Positions 8,766-17,913 of a stretch of 64,000 bases of DNA are shown piece by piece. The stretch is from Leptolyngbya subtilissima AS-A7 (GTDB lineage Bacteria; Cyanobacteriota; Cyanobacteriia; Phormidesmidales; Phormidesmidaceae). The stretch's first letter is position 1; each line of letters opens with the position of its first letter. The stretch is taken from assembly GCF_039962255.1 (NCBI RefSeq), contig NZ_JAMPKY010000015.1, positions 1 to 64,000 on the forward strand. The letters run 5' to 3'. The notes beneath the pieces are model-generated. The model saw only the letters and a program-made list of their open reading frames with translations. It made no database searches and had not been told where the DNA came from. The position numbers were made by a program, and so were the translations under genes.

Positions 8766-10064
8766 TTACAAGGCAGAATCATACCCCTGCCGACCCAGCT
8801 GTGCCAGCCGGGGGACTCGTCCCAAGCGACCGGTCATCAGCCGTAGGGCCAGGCGTTTGAGGGGAGAAACGTGGCTGAGTACCCAAAGCCCGCTGCGTCG
8901 TAGCACTACTATGGGCAGAAGCCGGTTTGAGAAAATGCGGGTCAATCCATCGGTGAAACTGAGAATCACCCAGTTCTCTAACCGTCGCCAGCGTTCGTAG
9001 CGGCGCAGCACAGTGAGGCTGCCTAGGTCTTGGCCCTGCTGATGGGCAGCCGTTAGAACTTCTGCTAAGGCCGCAGCATCGCGAATGCCCATATTTAGCC
9101 CTTGCCCGCCTACGGGGTGGCAACTGTGGGCGGCGTCTCCCACCAAGGCTAGGCGGGGTAGAACGTAGCGATCGCACTGCATCAGCTGCACTGGGAACAT
9201 CGCTGGCGCAGTCAGTCGCTTGAGCCGCCCCATCTGGCTACCATAGCGCTGCTCTAACTCAGCCATAAACTCGGCTTCGGGCATGTGCAAAACAGCCTCG
9301 GCCTCGGCGTGGGGGGCTGTCCACACGACCTGGCAGCGCTGGCCAGGTAGGGGCAAAATGGCAAAGGGACCGCTGGGCCAAAAGCGCTCGTAGGCGGTGT
9401 TTTGGTGGGAGTGCTCGGGTTCTAGCACAGTAGTCACACAGGACTGGCGGTAGCGCCAGCCAACGCTGCCGATGCCGGCCCGCTGGCGTAGGGAAGAGCC
9501 CTTGCCGTCAGCAGCAACGAAGAGGGGCGATCGCACCGTGACGTTGCCCTCCGGTGTACTCACTTCCGCTACGGTGCATTCCCTGTGGTTGTGGGTTGTC
9601 CCTAGGGTGGCTAAGCAGAGGTAATGAATGTTGGGGAAGGCTGCGATCGCTCCCTGAAGTGCCGCCATCAGTACGCCGTGCTCGGCCCCGTAGTAGACTG
9701 CATCGGTACCCAAGTCGCTGGGCAAAAACCGCACGACCTTGCCGTAGTTGCCATCGGAGAGCTGCACTTGGTCAAAGTGGCAGATGTGCGGCCCAATCTG
9801 AGGCCACAGGCCTAGCCCCTTAAAAATGTCTGCTGAGGTTAGCGAGAAGGCGTAGGCCCGCTGCCGCGAAGCTGCCGCTACCGCTGTTTGAGCTTCAATC
9901 ACAGCGATCTGCATGCCGCTGGGAGCCAGAGCTGCCGCTAAGGTAAGCCCAACGATACCGCCGCCAACAACTGCCACATCCACCGCCAGATCCATCGGTT
10001 GAGGAGCAGGCTGAGGGTAATCGGCTGGGGAGGGCGAGCTAAATTGCGGGGTGGTAGCGGTCAT
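8766..10064 (-). CDS. FAD-dependent hydroxylase of the UbiH/COQ6 type
   Basis: 432 residues. The N-terminal dinucleotide-binding motif DVAVVGGGIVGLTLA starts near residue 28, the DG fingerprint is FVAADGKGSSLRQ, and the second FAD motif is LALVGDAAHSCHPVGGQG(L)N, diagnostic of class A flavoprotein aromatic hydroxylases. In Proteobacteria such enzymes hydroxylate the ubiquinone ring. Cyanobacteria make plastoquinone, so the substrate here is probably a quinone-type or other aromatic ring, but the sequence does not fix it. No membrane segment is needed; these enzymes bind membranes peripherally. Monocistronic by position, ending 72 bp away from sqdX. Confidence 0.88.
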   Translation of the reverse strand: MTATTPQFSSPSPADYPQPAPQPMDLAVDVAVVGGGIVGLTLAAALAPSGMQIAVIEAQTAVAAASRQRAYAFSLTSADIFKGLGLWPQIGPHICHFDQVQLSDGNYGKVVRFLPSDLGTDAVYYGAEHGVLMAALQGAIAAFPNIHYLCLATLGTTHNHRECTVAEVSTPEGNVTVRSPLFVAADGKGSSLRQRAGIGSVGWRYRQSCVTTVLEPEHSHQNTAYERFWPSGPFAILPLPGQRCQVVWTAPHAEAEAVLHMPEAEFMAELEQRYGSQMGRLKRLTAPAMFPVQLMQCDRYVLPRLALVGDAAHSCHPVGGQGLNMGIRDAAALAEVLTAAHQQGQDLGSLTVLRRYERWRRLENWVILSFTDGLTRIFSNRLLPIVVLRRSGLWVLSHVSPLKRLALRLMTGRLGRVPRLAQLGRQGYDSAL

Positions 10065-10136
10065 AGGTGCAGAGGTTCGCCGTTGTTATAGCTTCATTCT
10101 GACCCGATTATCTGGAGGAAATCAAGGTAAAACGCC

Positions 10137-11270
10137 TTAAGCGGCCATTGGCAGCGATCGCTGCGCCAGCACCTGACGGTAGAACTGCTGAAGCTGACGG
10201 GTTGCGGCTGCCCAGCCCCACTGTTCTGCCTCGGTGACAGCATTGCGACGCATCAGCTCCCGCTCGTCTTTGGCCTCGATCAGGCGGCGAGTGGCAACGA
10301 TGGCTCCTGATTCATCGAGCGGGTCGAAGAGAAAACCATTGACGCCGTCGGTCACAATGTCGGGAATGCCGCCGGAGTTGGCCGCTACCACTGGACAGCC
10401 TGCCGCCATCGCCTCTAGCAAGACTAAGCCCAAGGTCTCGGTGCGGGAGGGGAATACGAAAGCATCGGCCGATGCGTAGGCAGAAGCCAGATCTTCTCCA
10501 CCTAGATAACCTACAAAATTGGTGGGGGTATCGGCAAAGTGGGCCTCTAGCTCGGTGCGGTAGGGTCCGTCGCCCACTAGAGCGAGGCGGGCACCAGGGA
10601 TAGCCTGAAGCACGGGCTTGATGCGATCGATTTCTTTTTCAGCGGAGAGGCGGCCGATGTAGAGCAGGAGGGGAGCTTCGGGATGGCCACCCGAGAGGCG
10701 ATCGCGCATCTCGGCACTGGCTAGTTCAGGACGAAACAGCTCGGTATCAACCCCACGCTGCCACACTTCAATATTTTCCACCCCATGCTCTGACAACTCA
10801 GACTTCATGGCGGTGGAGGTGACCAGGTTGATCTGGGCCTGGTTGTGCATGGCTTTGATCAGCTCCCACATCAGCCCTTCGAGCATGCCGAGGCCATAGT
10901 GCTCTAGATATTTGGGTAAGTGAGTGTGGTACGACGCCACCAGCGGCAGATCTAAGGTTTTGCTGTAGTAAATGCCCGCCAATCCGAGGACTGCCGGGTT
11001 CACAACATGGACTAAGTCAGGCTGAAAGCTTTCTAGCGCCTCACCAATAGACGGGCGCGGCAAAGCCAGCTTTAGCTCTGGGTAGAGTGGCAGCGGAAAG
11101 CCCGATACGCCATGAATTTTTGCTCCTCGATACTCGGTTAAGCCTCCCTCTGGGGAAAACACTAAAACCTGGTTGCCCTGGCGCTGCAAATGATCAACGG
11201 TGTGCTTGAGACGGGTCACAATGCCGTCTACTTTCGGCAAAAAGGTCTCGGTGAAGAGAGCAATCCGCAT
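10137..11270 (-). CDS. sqdX: Sulfolipid synthase, UDP-sulfoquinovose:diacylglycerol glycosyltransferase
   Basis: 377 residues from the ATG at 11270 (MRIALFTETFLPKVDGIVTR), which matches the usual SqdX start. The frame is open upstream to 11339, but that region is the palindrome between the two sqd genes. GT-B fold, family GT4: N-terminal PEGGLTEY and LYPELKLALPRPS, nucleotide-binding domain LLYIGRLSAEKEID, and the E-x7-E loop in RTETLGLVLLEAMAAGCPVV. It transfers sulfoquinovose from UDP to diacylglycerol, making SQDG of thylakoid membranes. It lies directly downstream of sqdB, the previous step, so the two form the expected sulfolipid unit. Confidence 0.93.
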   Translation of the reverse strand: MRIALFTETFLPKVDGIVTRLKHTVDHLQRQGNQVLVFSPEGGLTEYRGAKIHGVSGFPLPLYPELKLALPRPSIGEALESFQPDLVHVVNPAVLGLAGIYYSKTLDLPLVASYHTHLPKYLEHYGLGMLEGLMWELIKAMHNQAQINLVTSTAMKSELSEHGVENIEVWQRGVDTELFRPELASAEMRDRLSGGHPEAPLLLYIGRLSAEKEIDRIKPVLQAIPGARLALVGDGPYRTELEAHFADTPTNFVGYLGGEDLASAYASADAFVFPSRTETLGLVLLEAMAAGCPVVAANSGGIPDIVTDGVNGFLFDPLDESGAIVATRRLIEAKDERELMRRNAVTEAEQWGWAAATRQLQQFYRQVLAQRSLPMAA

Positions 11271-11320
11271 AACAATCGAGGGGGCTAAGTGAAGATGATT
11301 GAAAATAGAAGAATGAATGC

Positions 11321-11361
11321 GTAAATAGGCCAAAATCACAGCGTGATTTTGGCCTATTTAC
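11321..11361 (-). terminator. Perfect palindromic stem-loop between sqdB and sqdX
   Basis: Arms GTAAATAGGCCAAAATCA (11321-11338) and TGATTTTGGCCTATTTAC (11344-11361) are perfectly complementary over 18 bp around a 5-nt loop. It begins a few bases after the sqdB stop. There is no run of T after it on the minus strand, so a processing or stabilising hairpin, or a partial terminator that lowers sqdX relative to sqdB, are both possible. Confidence 0.7.
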
Positions 11362-11364
11362 TTA

Positions 11365-12528
<1,164 letters not shown>

Positions 12529-12714
12529 TCAATCTCTTTGCCGATACCAAGACAATCTACCAGGTTTGGAGGATCTGTAAACCACTGAACCAAAGATCGA
12601 GGAACCCGAAAGTTTTTTTGAGAAGACAGATTGAGGCCATTCCTGAGGTTTTGAGGCTTCCTCAATCGGTAGGTCTAGCTGAGCTACAACTGCCCCACAA
12701 TTTGAATATACTAA

Positions 12715-12741
12715 GTTAAACTAACTGTTAGTTAAGCTAAC
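12715..12741. promoter_or_regulatory. Candidate MarR operator
   Basis: The sequence GTTAAACTAACTGTTAGTTA with following AGCTAAC contains an inverted repeat centred on CTAAC-T-GTTAG, extended by TTAA on both sides with one extra A. It ends 18 bp before the MarR start. AT-rich imperfect palindromes at this place are typical autoregulatory MarR sites. Assignment is inference from position. Confidence 0.5.
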
Positions 12742-12759
12742 TATTGCTCGAGAGCCCAT

Positions 12760-13224
12760 TTGCCTGTGGTTACCCAAGCTCCTACCTCAGCTCAGTGCGC
12801 GGCAAACATAATGACGGCGGTGCCGGCGGTGACGCGGTTTTTGCGGGCGGGCATTCGTCGCCACGGCAAGCCCCAGCTATCTCTGTCGCAGCTGCGGGTG
12901 CTGTACTTTTTGCGGCGGCGATCGCAGGCTTCCCTATCAGAGGTGGCTGACTATTTAGATGTCACCCGGCCCACCATGTCGGCCATGGTAGAGCGCCTGG
13001 TGCAGCGGGGGCTGGTCAATAGAGTTAGCGATCCGGTTGAGCGGCGGCGCATAATTCTCACCCTAACTGCCGAAGGCGCAGCAGAAATGGAGCGAGTTTA
13101 CGACGCAACGTTGCAGACGGTAGCCCACCGCCTAAAGAGTCTCTCTGAATCGCAGCTTCAGCAGGTGAGGGCGGGACTGGAAATCTTAAGCAGCATCTTT
13201 GAGGAGCCTGAAGAGCAAGGCTAG
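12760..13224 (+). CDS. MarR-family transcriptional regulator
   Basis: 154 residues from TTG 12760; GTG 12766 is an equal alternative, since GAGAG near 12750 can serve both. The winged helix-turn-helix is clear: LSLSQLRVLYFLRRR, SLSEVADYLDVTRPTMSAMVERL (recognition helix), GLVNRVSDPVERRRIILTLT (wing with the conserved D-x-R-R). MarR proteins are dimers that repress efflux or stress genes until a ligand binds. The co-directional ABC exporter starts 91 bp downstream and is its likely target along with its own promoter. Confidence 0.88.
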   Translation: MPVVTQAPTSAQCAANIMTAVPAVTRFLRAGIRRHGKPQLSLSQLRVLYFLRRRSQASLSEVADYLDVTRPTMSAMVERLVQRGLVNRVSDPVERRRIILTLTAEGAAEMERVYDATLQTVAHRLKSLSESQLQQVRAGLEILSSIFEEPEEQG

Positions 13225-13315
13225 GAGGGGAAATTTTGAGTTTTAAGTTTTGGATTTTGAATTGCAACCAACCTTCCCACTCTTCTACGCCCTACTCCGT
13301 ACCATTTAATGATCT

Positions 13316-14131
13316 ATGGCAATGATTGAAATTCAAGAACTGACCAAGCGCTTCGGCCCCAAAACAGCACCTAAAACAGCCGTCGATGGGTTTAGCCTTA
13401 CCGTAGAACCGGGAGAAATTTTTGGCCTACTGGGTCCAAACGGAGCAGGCAAAAGCACGCTGATTAAGATGCTCACTACTCTGCTGCCTGCTAGCAGTGG
13501 ACGGGCCGCGATCGCCGGGTTTGATATTGGCCGCCAGGCTGCCGGGGTGCAGCGACGGATTGGCTACGTACCTCAGGCGCTGTCGGTGGATAGCACCTTG
13601 ACCGGCTACGAAAACCTGCTGATTTTGGCCAAGCTCTACGGCGTGCCTCGGCGACAGCGGCTCGATCGCATCCACGCCGCCCTGAACTATGTCGGACTCG
13701 ATACGGTGGCGAATCGCCTGGTCAACACCTACTCCGGTGGCATGATTCGGCGGCTGGAGATGGCCCAGGCTACCCTCCACCGACCCCCGGTTTTATTTCT
13801 CGATGAACCGACCGTAGGGCTTGACCCGGTGGCCCGCAAAACCATGTGGGATCTAATCTTGCAGCTGCGGCGCGACTACCAAACCACGGTGTTTCTCACC
13901 ACCCACTTTATGGAAGAGGCGGATGTGCTGTGCGATCGCATCGCCATGCTCTACAACGGCCAGCAGGTGGCTATGGGCACTCCCGCCGCGCTCAAAGCCA
14001 CTGTGCCCCACCCCGAAGCCACCATGGATGATGTCTTCATCCACTACACCCGCAACCCCCTGACCACTACCAACGAAGGAAGCTATCGTGACACGTCAAC
14101 TACACGACGCACCGCCAAACGGTTGGGCTAA
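13316..14131 (+). CDS. ABC transporter ATP-binding protein, drug-export (DrrA/CcmA) type
   Basis: 271 residues. Walker A GPNGAGKST, Q-loop RIGYVPQALS, signature YSGGMIRRLE, Walker B VLFLDEPT and switch TTHFMEEAD are all present, so it should hydrolyse ATP. It is most like the DrrA-type subunits paired with ABC-2 permeases. The last 44 bp overlap the permease gene in another frame, which implies translational coupling. Preceded by a MarR gene, the pair most likely exports a hydrophobic or toxic compound; the substrate is not readable from the sequence. Confidence 0.92.
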   Translation: MAMIEIQELTKRFGPKTAPKTAVDGFSLTVEPGEIFGLLGPNGAGKSTLIKMLTTLLPASSGRAAIAGFDIGRQAAGVQRRIGYVPQALSVDSTLTGYENLLILAKLYGVPRRQRLDRIHAALNYVGLDTVANRLVNTYSGGMIRRLEMAQATLHRPPVLFLDEPTVGLDPVARKTMWDLILQLRRDYQTTVFLTTHFMEEADVLCDRIAMLYNGQQVAMGTPAALKATVPHPEATMDDVFIHYTRNPLTTTNEGSYRDTSTTRRTAKRLG

Positions 14132-14924
14132 CCAAGAGCGAGTTACTGCCCCCATTGAAGACTTTATCGCCAAGGCCTTGGTTGCCGCCGAGCTGGAAGT
14201 GCGCAAGCTGCGCCACGACCCGATTCAGCTGTTTACCCGAGCGGTGCAGCCGGTGCTGTGGCTGACTATTTTTGGCCAGGTGTTTACCCAAGTGCGCGGC
14301 ATCCCCACTGGCAACCTCAGCTACATCGACTTTATGACGCCGGGCATTTTGGCCCAAAGCGTTCTGTTTATGTCGATCTTCACCGGGCTGCTGGTGATTT
14401 GGGAAAAAGACCTCGGCATCTTACACAAATTGATGGTCAGCCCCGCGCCGAAGTCGGCGCTGGTGTTAGGAAAGGCGATCGGGGCCGGGGTGCGGTGCCT
14501 GTCGCAGCTGCTAATCATCTATATTGTGGCAGCTCTAATGGGTGTAGCCATCAACTGGAACCCGGTGGCGGTGCTGGGCGTAGCCTTGGTGGTAATGCTG
14601 GGCGCGGCGCTGTTCTCGACCTTTTCGCTGATTGTGGCCTGCTGGGCACAGACCCACGAGCGCGTGATGGGCGTGGGGCAACTGATGATGATGCCGCTGT
14701 TCTTTGCCAGCAACGCAATCTATCCGATATCGATCATGCCCGCCTGGCTGCAGGTGGTGTCGCGACTCAACCCTTTGACCTATATGGTCGATGCCTTGCG
14801 CAACCTAATGCTGGTAGAACCGGCGGGCAGCTACAGCCTGGGGCTGAGTGTCTCAATTTTGATATGCGTAGCTGCGGTGCTGATCGCCTTTTGCGGCCGT
14901 CTATATCCTCGCCTAGTGCGATAG
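14088..14924 (+). CDS. ABC-2 type permease (DrrB-like)
   Basis: 278 residues from GTG 14088, which has GAAGGA at 14077-14082 as ribosome site. After a soluble N-terminus, six hydrophobic segments can be picked out, including QPVLWLTIFGQVF, QSVLFMSIFTGLLVI, LLIIYIVAALMGV, VLGVALVVMLGAALF, LMMMPLFFASNAIYP and VSILICVAAVLIAF. RLNPLTYMVDALRNLM is the usual ABC-2 motif. It forms the membrane channel for the ATPase upstream, with which it overlaps by 44 bp. Confidence 0.9.
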   Translation: MTRQLHDAPPNGWANQERVTAPIEDFIAKALVAAELEVRKLRHDPIQLFTRAVQPVLWLTIFGQVFTQVRGIPTGNLSYIDFMTPGILAQSVLFMSIFTGLLVIWEKDLGILHKLMVSPAPKSALVLGKAIGAGVRCLSQLLIIYIVAALMGVAINWNPVAVLGVALVVMLGAALFSTFSLIVACWAQTHERVMGVGQLMMMPLFFASNAIYPISIMPAWLQVVSRLNPLTYMVDALRNLMLVEPAGSYSLGLSVSILICVAAVLIAFCGRLYPRLVR

Positions 14925-14949
14925 CCTTCAGGATTTAGCCCCGACAATC

Positions 14950-15657
14950 CTAAGCCTTCACGAGTTCATCCGTTGCAGTGTCAAGGGGCTCAAGGCAGTC
15001 TGGGGAATCATTTTGGGGCTTATTGACCACCGTCGAAACCGGGTAGCGATCCATTGCCCCATTGTCGTAGGGGCGCAGCATCTCCTGGAGCGCTTGGGGC
15101 TGGTAATAGTCGGGGTCGAGCCAAGCAGCGTAGTCTTCGGGGGCCAAAATCACCGGCATGCGGTTATGAATTGGCTCCATCAGCTCGTTGGCGGCGGTGG
15201 TGAGAATGGTGCAGGTTTGCAATTCGCCGCCGCTGGTCGGGTCGCTCCAGTGTTCCCATAGACCGGCAAAGGCAAAGGGCGCATGCTCTTTCAAAAATAT
15301 GTAGTGGGGCTGCTTGGTTTTGCGACCAGAAATTGTCTCCCACTCATAAAAGCCATCGGCCAAGATCAGGCAGCGACGGCGCTTGAAGGCAGCGCGAAAA
15401 GATGGCTTTTCAACCACAGTTTCGGCGCGGGCGTTGATCATGCGGCTGCCAATGGCGGGATCTTTGGCCCAGCTAGGAATCAGTCCCCATTGCAGAAAGT
15501 CGAAATGGGGCTCTGGTTCTTCGGCGGTAGCTACCACCGTGGCTAAGGGTTGAGTGGGGGCAATGTTGTAACGCGGCATCACAGGGGGAGTGGACCGCAG
15601 CAAAAAGTTGTCAGCTAGGTCATCACCAGTTTTGTTGAGACTGAACCGTCCACACAT
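14950..15657 (-). CDS. SRAP-domain protein (YedK/HMCES type)
   Basis: 235 residues. MCGRF start with the catalytic Cys2, RYNIAPTQP, QWGLIPSWAKD, MINARAET and the conserved HNRMPVIL all belong to the SRAP fold. In E. coli YedK and human HMCES, Cys2 (after Met removal) forms a covalent DNA-protein crosslink at abasic sites in single-stranded DNA and protects them. The required Asn, Glu and His residues appear to be present. It converges on the ABC exporter with only 25 bp between stops. The 285 bp upstream, shared with the next divergent gene, show no further gene. Confidence 0.95.
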   Translation of the reverse strand: MCGRFSLNKTGDDLADNFLLRSTPPVMPRYNIAPTQPLATVVATAEEPEPHFDFLQWGLIPSWAKDPAIGSRMINARAETVVEKPSFRAAFKRRRCLILADGFYEWETISGRKTKQPHYIFLKEHAPFAFAGLWEHWSDPTSGGELQTCTILTTAANELMEPIHNRMPVILAPEDYAAWLDPDYYQPQALQEMLRPYDNGAMDRYPVSTVVNKPQNDSPDCLEPLDTATDELVKA

Positions 15658-15942
15658 TGCCCTCGCCTTCCTGCTTGAACGCTGTCTCTATGGTAGCAAT
15701 TGGGTGGGGCAGCCCTGGTCTGCTGTTGGATGGATGGTGTGGGGCGTAGGGCGGAACACCGCAGGGAGGCAGACGGGCTAGGGAGCGCTAGCGGATTAAT
15801 TTCTGCTCAACCGATGTAAATGGTAGAAAAGGCTTTCGACTTGAACCTTTCCAACGAGGGAGGGTGCTCTTGAGTTCTCACGGAATCATGAAGATTACGA
15901 GTGATGACACACTACCAAATTTCTGATTAGGAGATACATCTG

Positions 15943-16497
15943 ATGACTGATACGACAACCATGTCAACCAAGCTTGCTGACCTAAAGCTTTTTCAAAATG
16001 TCTTGATTGACATCGAGCAAAAGCTGATGGCGGCCACCGATGATCACACCATTCGTGAGCGTCTCGAAGGGATGCTAAAAAGCGATCGCGCCAACCTCAG
16101 CAACATTGACGAGGCCATAACTAAGCTAGGTTCCGCAGCAGAGCCGCGCGATATCACCCAAAAGCATGCCGAGGCTGTCACCAAAATGACGGATGGCTCA
16201 GAACTATCTCTATACGACAAGTTTTTTCAGCTTGAGTTGTTGAAGCACCAGCAGACAATGAATGGTTTGGTGCTGCACAAAGTGGGGCAAACCTTGAGCG
16301 ATGACCTTCAAGATGCCATGGAGCCGCTCAACAAAGTTAACTTTGAAAATCGGGCCCACCAAGAGGTTCTCAAAGGTGTTCTTTACTTTGTTGGCACCCG
16401 TGAAATAGCCGGTCAAGAGCCTGATATGGGCCTGTGGGCCAGTGTCGAGCAGGGTATTGCGGCTCTAAAAGGGGCGATCGGCAGCGCTGTTAGCTAA
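15943..16497 (+). CDS. Helical-bundle protein, possibly hemerythrin/ferritin-like (HHE)
   Basis: 184 residues, preceded by TAGGAGA at about 15928-15934. Predicted all-helical: LADLKLFQNVLIDIEQKLM, then a Glu/Asp-rich helix, KHAEAVTKMTDGSELSLYDKF, QLELLKHQQTMNGLVLHKVG and NFENRAHQEVLKGVLYFVG. Cyanobacterial homologues of this kind are often labelled hemerythrin HHE cation-binding proteins. His and Glu residues occur on several helices, but I cannot confirm a complete di-iron site, so metal binding is uncertain. A terminator follows at 16608. Confidence 0.6.
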   Translation: MTDTTTMSTKLADLKLFQNVLIDIEQKLMAATDDHTIRERLEGMLKSDRANLSNIDEAITKLGSAAEPRDITQKHAEAVTKMTDGSELSLYDKFFQLELLKHQQTMNGLVLHKVGQTLSDDLQDAMEPLNKVNFENRAHQEVLKGVLYFVGTREIAGQEPDMGLWASVEQGIAALKGAIGSAVS

Positions 16498-16607
16498 TCT
16501 TTCAAAGCTATAAATGTGGCCATGGTGGATGCGATTGCTCAACCCGTCAGCGTTATAGCAACGTCTCTATAACTGTCGCCGGAAGCAGTATCGCAATATT
16601 CTTTAAG

Positions 16608-16641
16608 CAGGTGGGCCTAAGTTATTGGCCTACCTGTTTTT
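16608..16641 (+). terminator. Rho-independent terminator
   Basis: CAGGTGGGCC (16608-16617) pairs with GGCCTACCTG (16627-16636) with one mismatch, and is followed directly by TTTTT. It lies about 110 bp after the stop of the 15943 gene and just before the convergent phytase-like gene. Confidence 0.75.
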
Positions 16642-16653
16642 GCATGATAGAAG

Positions 16654-17838
16654 CTACATCTGCAAACGCAGCAGCAGCAGCTGGGTGGCGCGATCGCCCT
16701 CAAAATTGTTGTCGCTGACCATCAGCAGGCTCTGGCTACCGTCGGGCAGGCGCGGACCTAGGGTCATACCTTCTAGGTTATCCACCGCCAGGGGAGTTTC
16801 GGCAAAATCGAGCACCAGCTGCTTGCGAATGGGCGAACTGCCCGATACATCCCCGCTTAGGCTGGGTATGGTCGACGTATCGGTGGCGCCGCCAGTGGCC
16901 AGTTGGTACAGCTTCACCTGCAGCCCGCGCAGGCCCGCAGCCCGCTCTAAGGCAAGAAAGTGCCCAGCTGGGTCGATTGCCAGCAAATCGGTAAGGCCAT
17001 TTACCACTGCGCCAGAGGGTTCTAAATCGAGCGGATAACGATGCTCGGCGATCAGGGTATTCTGGTCGTCGCCAATCAGGTAGTGCAAAAAGCGGCTATT
17101 GAGGGGCTGGCTGGGGTCGTTGTTGTAGTCTTGCACCAGCGCTGACTCAGTGGCAGCGAAGAGACGAAAGGGCTCAGTCATGCCGGCCCCACTGGGCGAT
17201 CCGGTGACGGTGAGGGCCTCTAAGCTGAGGTTGTTTTGCACTCCCTGGCTGGGGCTGTCGGGGTCATCTGGCAGGTATCGCTTGGGCAGTAGTAGGGTAG
17301 CGATCGCCTGGCCCGTCTCGCGGTCAAACTCGGCGATGAAGGGTGGCACGCTCTGCTGCACATCCCCCTCGCTGGCAATGAACAGGGTGTCACGGGGCGA
17401 TAGGGCAATGCCTTCGGGGTCGAGGCTGCCTTGAGGATAGGAGTTGCCCTCGGCATCGAGCAGGGGGGTAAAGGCTTCGAGGGAGACGGTGTCAAACTTG
17501 GGCGGGCCGCTGCGCTTTAGGGTAATGGCGAAGGTATAAAAGCGGGTGGGGCCAAACCGACCCCGGTCATCGGAGAGAACGTAGAGCCGATCGCGGGGGC
17601 GATCGTAGGCCAGGGCCGACAGCCCACCCACCGTGGTGCCTTCGAACTCCTGGGGCGGCAGGGTATATACATCTAGCAGTTCAACGGTGAGAGGCAAAAA
17701 CAGTCGGTCTTCGGCCTTGATTTGGGGTATGGCACAGCTGGTTAGCGCCAGCACTAAGAGGAGGGCGATCGCTCCTCGCGGCCCAATTCGCCGTAGCATT
17801 TGGCCCATCCACTCTGCCATTGATATTCTCTCACCCAT
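16654..17838 (-). CDS. Phytase-like esterase-domain lipoprotein
   Basis: 394 residues. The N-terminus has a basic stretch, a hydrophobic core (GAIALLLVLALTSC) and a lipobox with Cys35, so it should be a lipoprotein. The body is a beta-propeller-type phytase-like domain (the family called esterase-like activity of phytase): GGLSALAYDRPRDRLYVLSDDRG, LDPEGIALSPRDTLFIASEGD, NLSLEALTVTG, LTDLLAIDPAGHFLALER and NLEGMTLGPRLPDG. True phosphatase or esterase activity is unproven for this group. Monocistronic by position. Confidence 0.85.
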   Translation of the reverse strand: MGERISMAEWMGQMLRRIGPRGAIALLLVLALTSCAIPQIKAEDRLFLPLTVELLDVYTLPPQEFEGTTVGGLSALAYDRPRDRLYVLSDDRGRFGPTRFYTFAITLKRSGPPKFDTVSLEAFTPLLDAEGNSYPQGSLDPEGIALSPRDTLFIASEGDVQQSVPPFIAEFDRETGQAIATLLLPKRYLPDDPDSPSQGVQNNLSLEALTVTGSPSGAGMTEPFRLFAATESALVQDYNNDPSQPLNSRFLHYLIGDDQNTLIAEHRYPLDLEPSGAVVNGLTDLLAIDPAGHFLALERAAGLRGLQVKLYQLATGGATDTSTIPSLSGDVSGSSPIRKQLVLDFAETPLAVDNLEGMTLGPRLPDGSQSLLMVSDNNFEGDRATQLLLLRLQM

Positions 17839-17913
17839 TGCTCAGCACCCTCTAGAATACTGTGTTCACTGAGCTACGGTTCTGCCAGCTCATGGACGGC
17901 AGAATTTGGCTAA

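Noticed and set aside
11271-11339. Extended N-terminus of SqdX
   Set aside because: It would start inside the sqdB-sqdX palindrome and precede the conserved SqdX start MRIALFTETF.
14258-14938. 226-codon plus frame overlapping the ABC permease
   Set aside because: Alternative frame of a clear membrane protein; no homology-like features and opposite codon bias.
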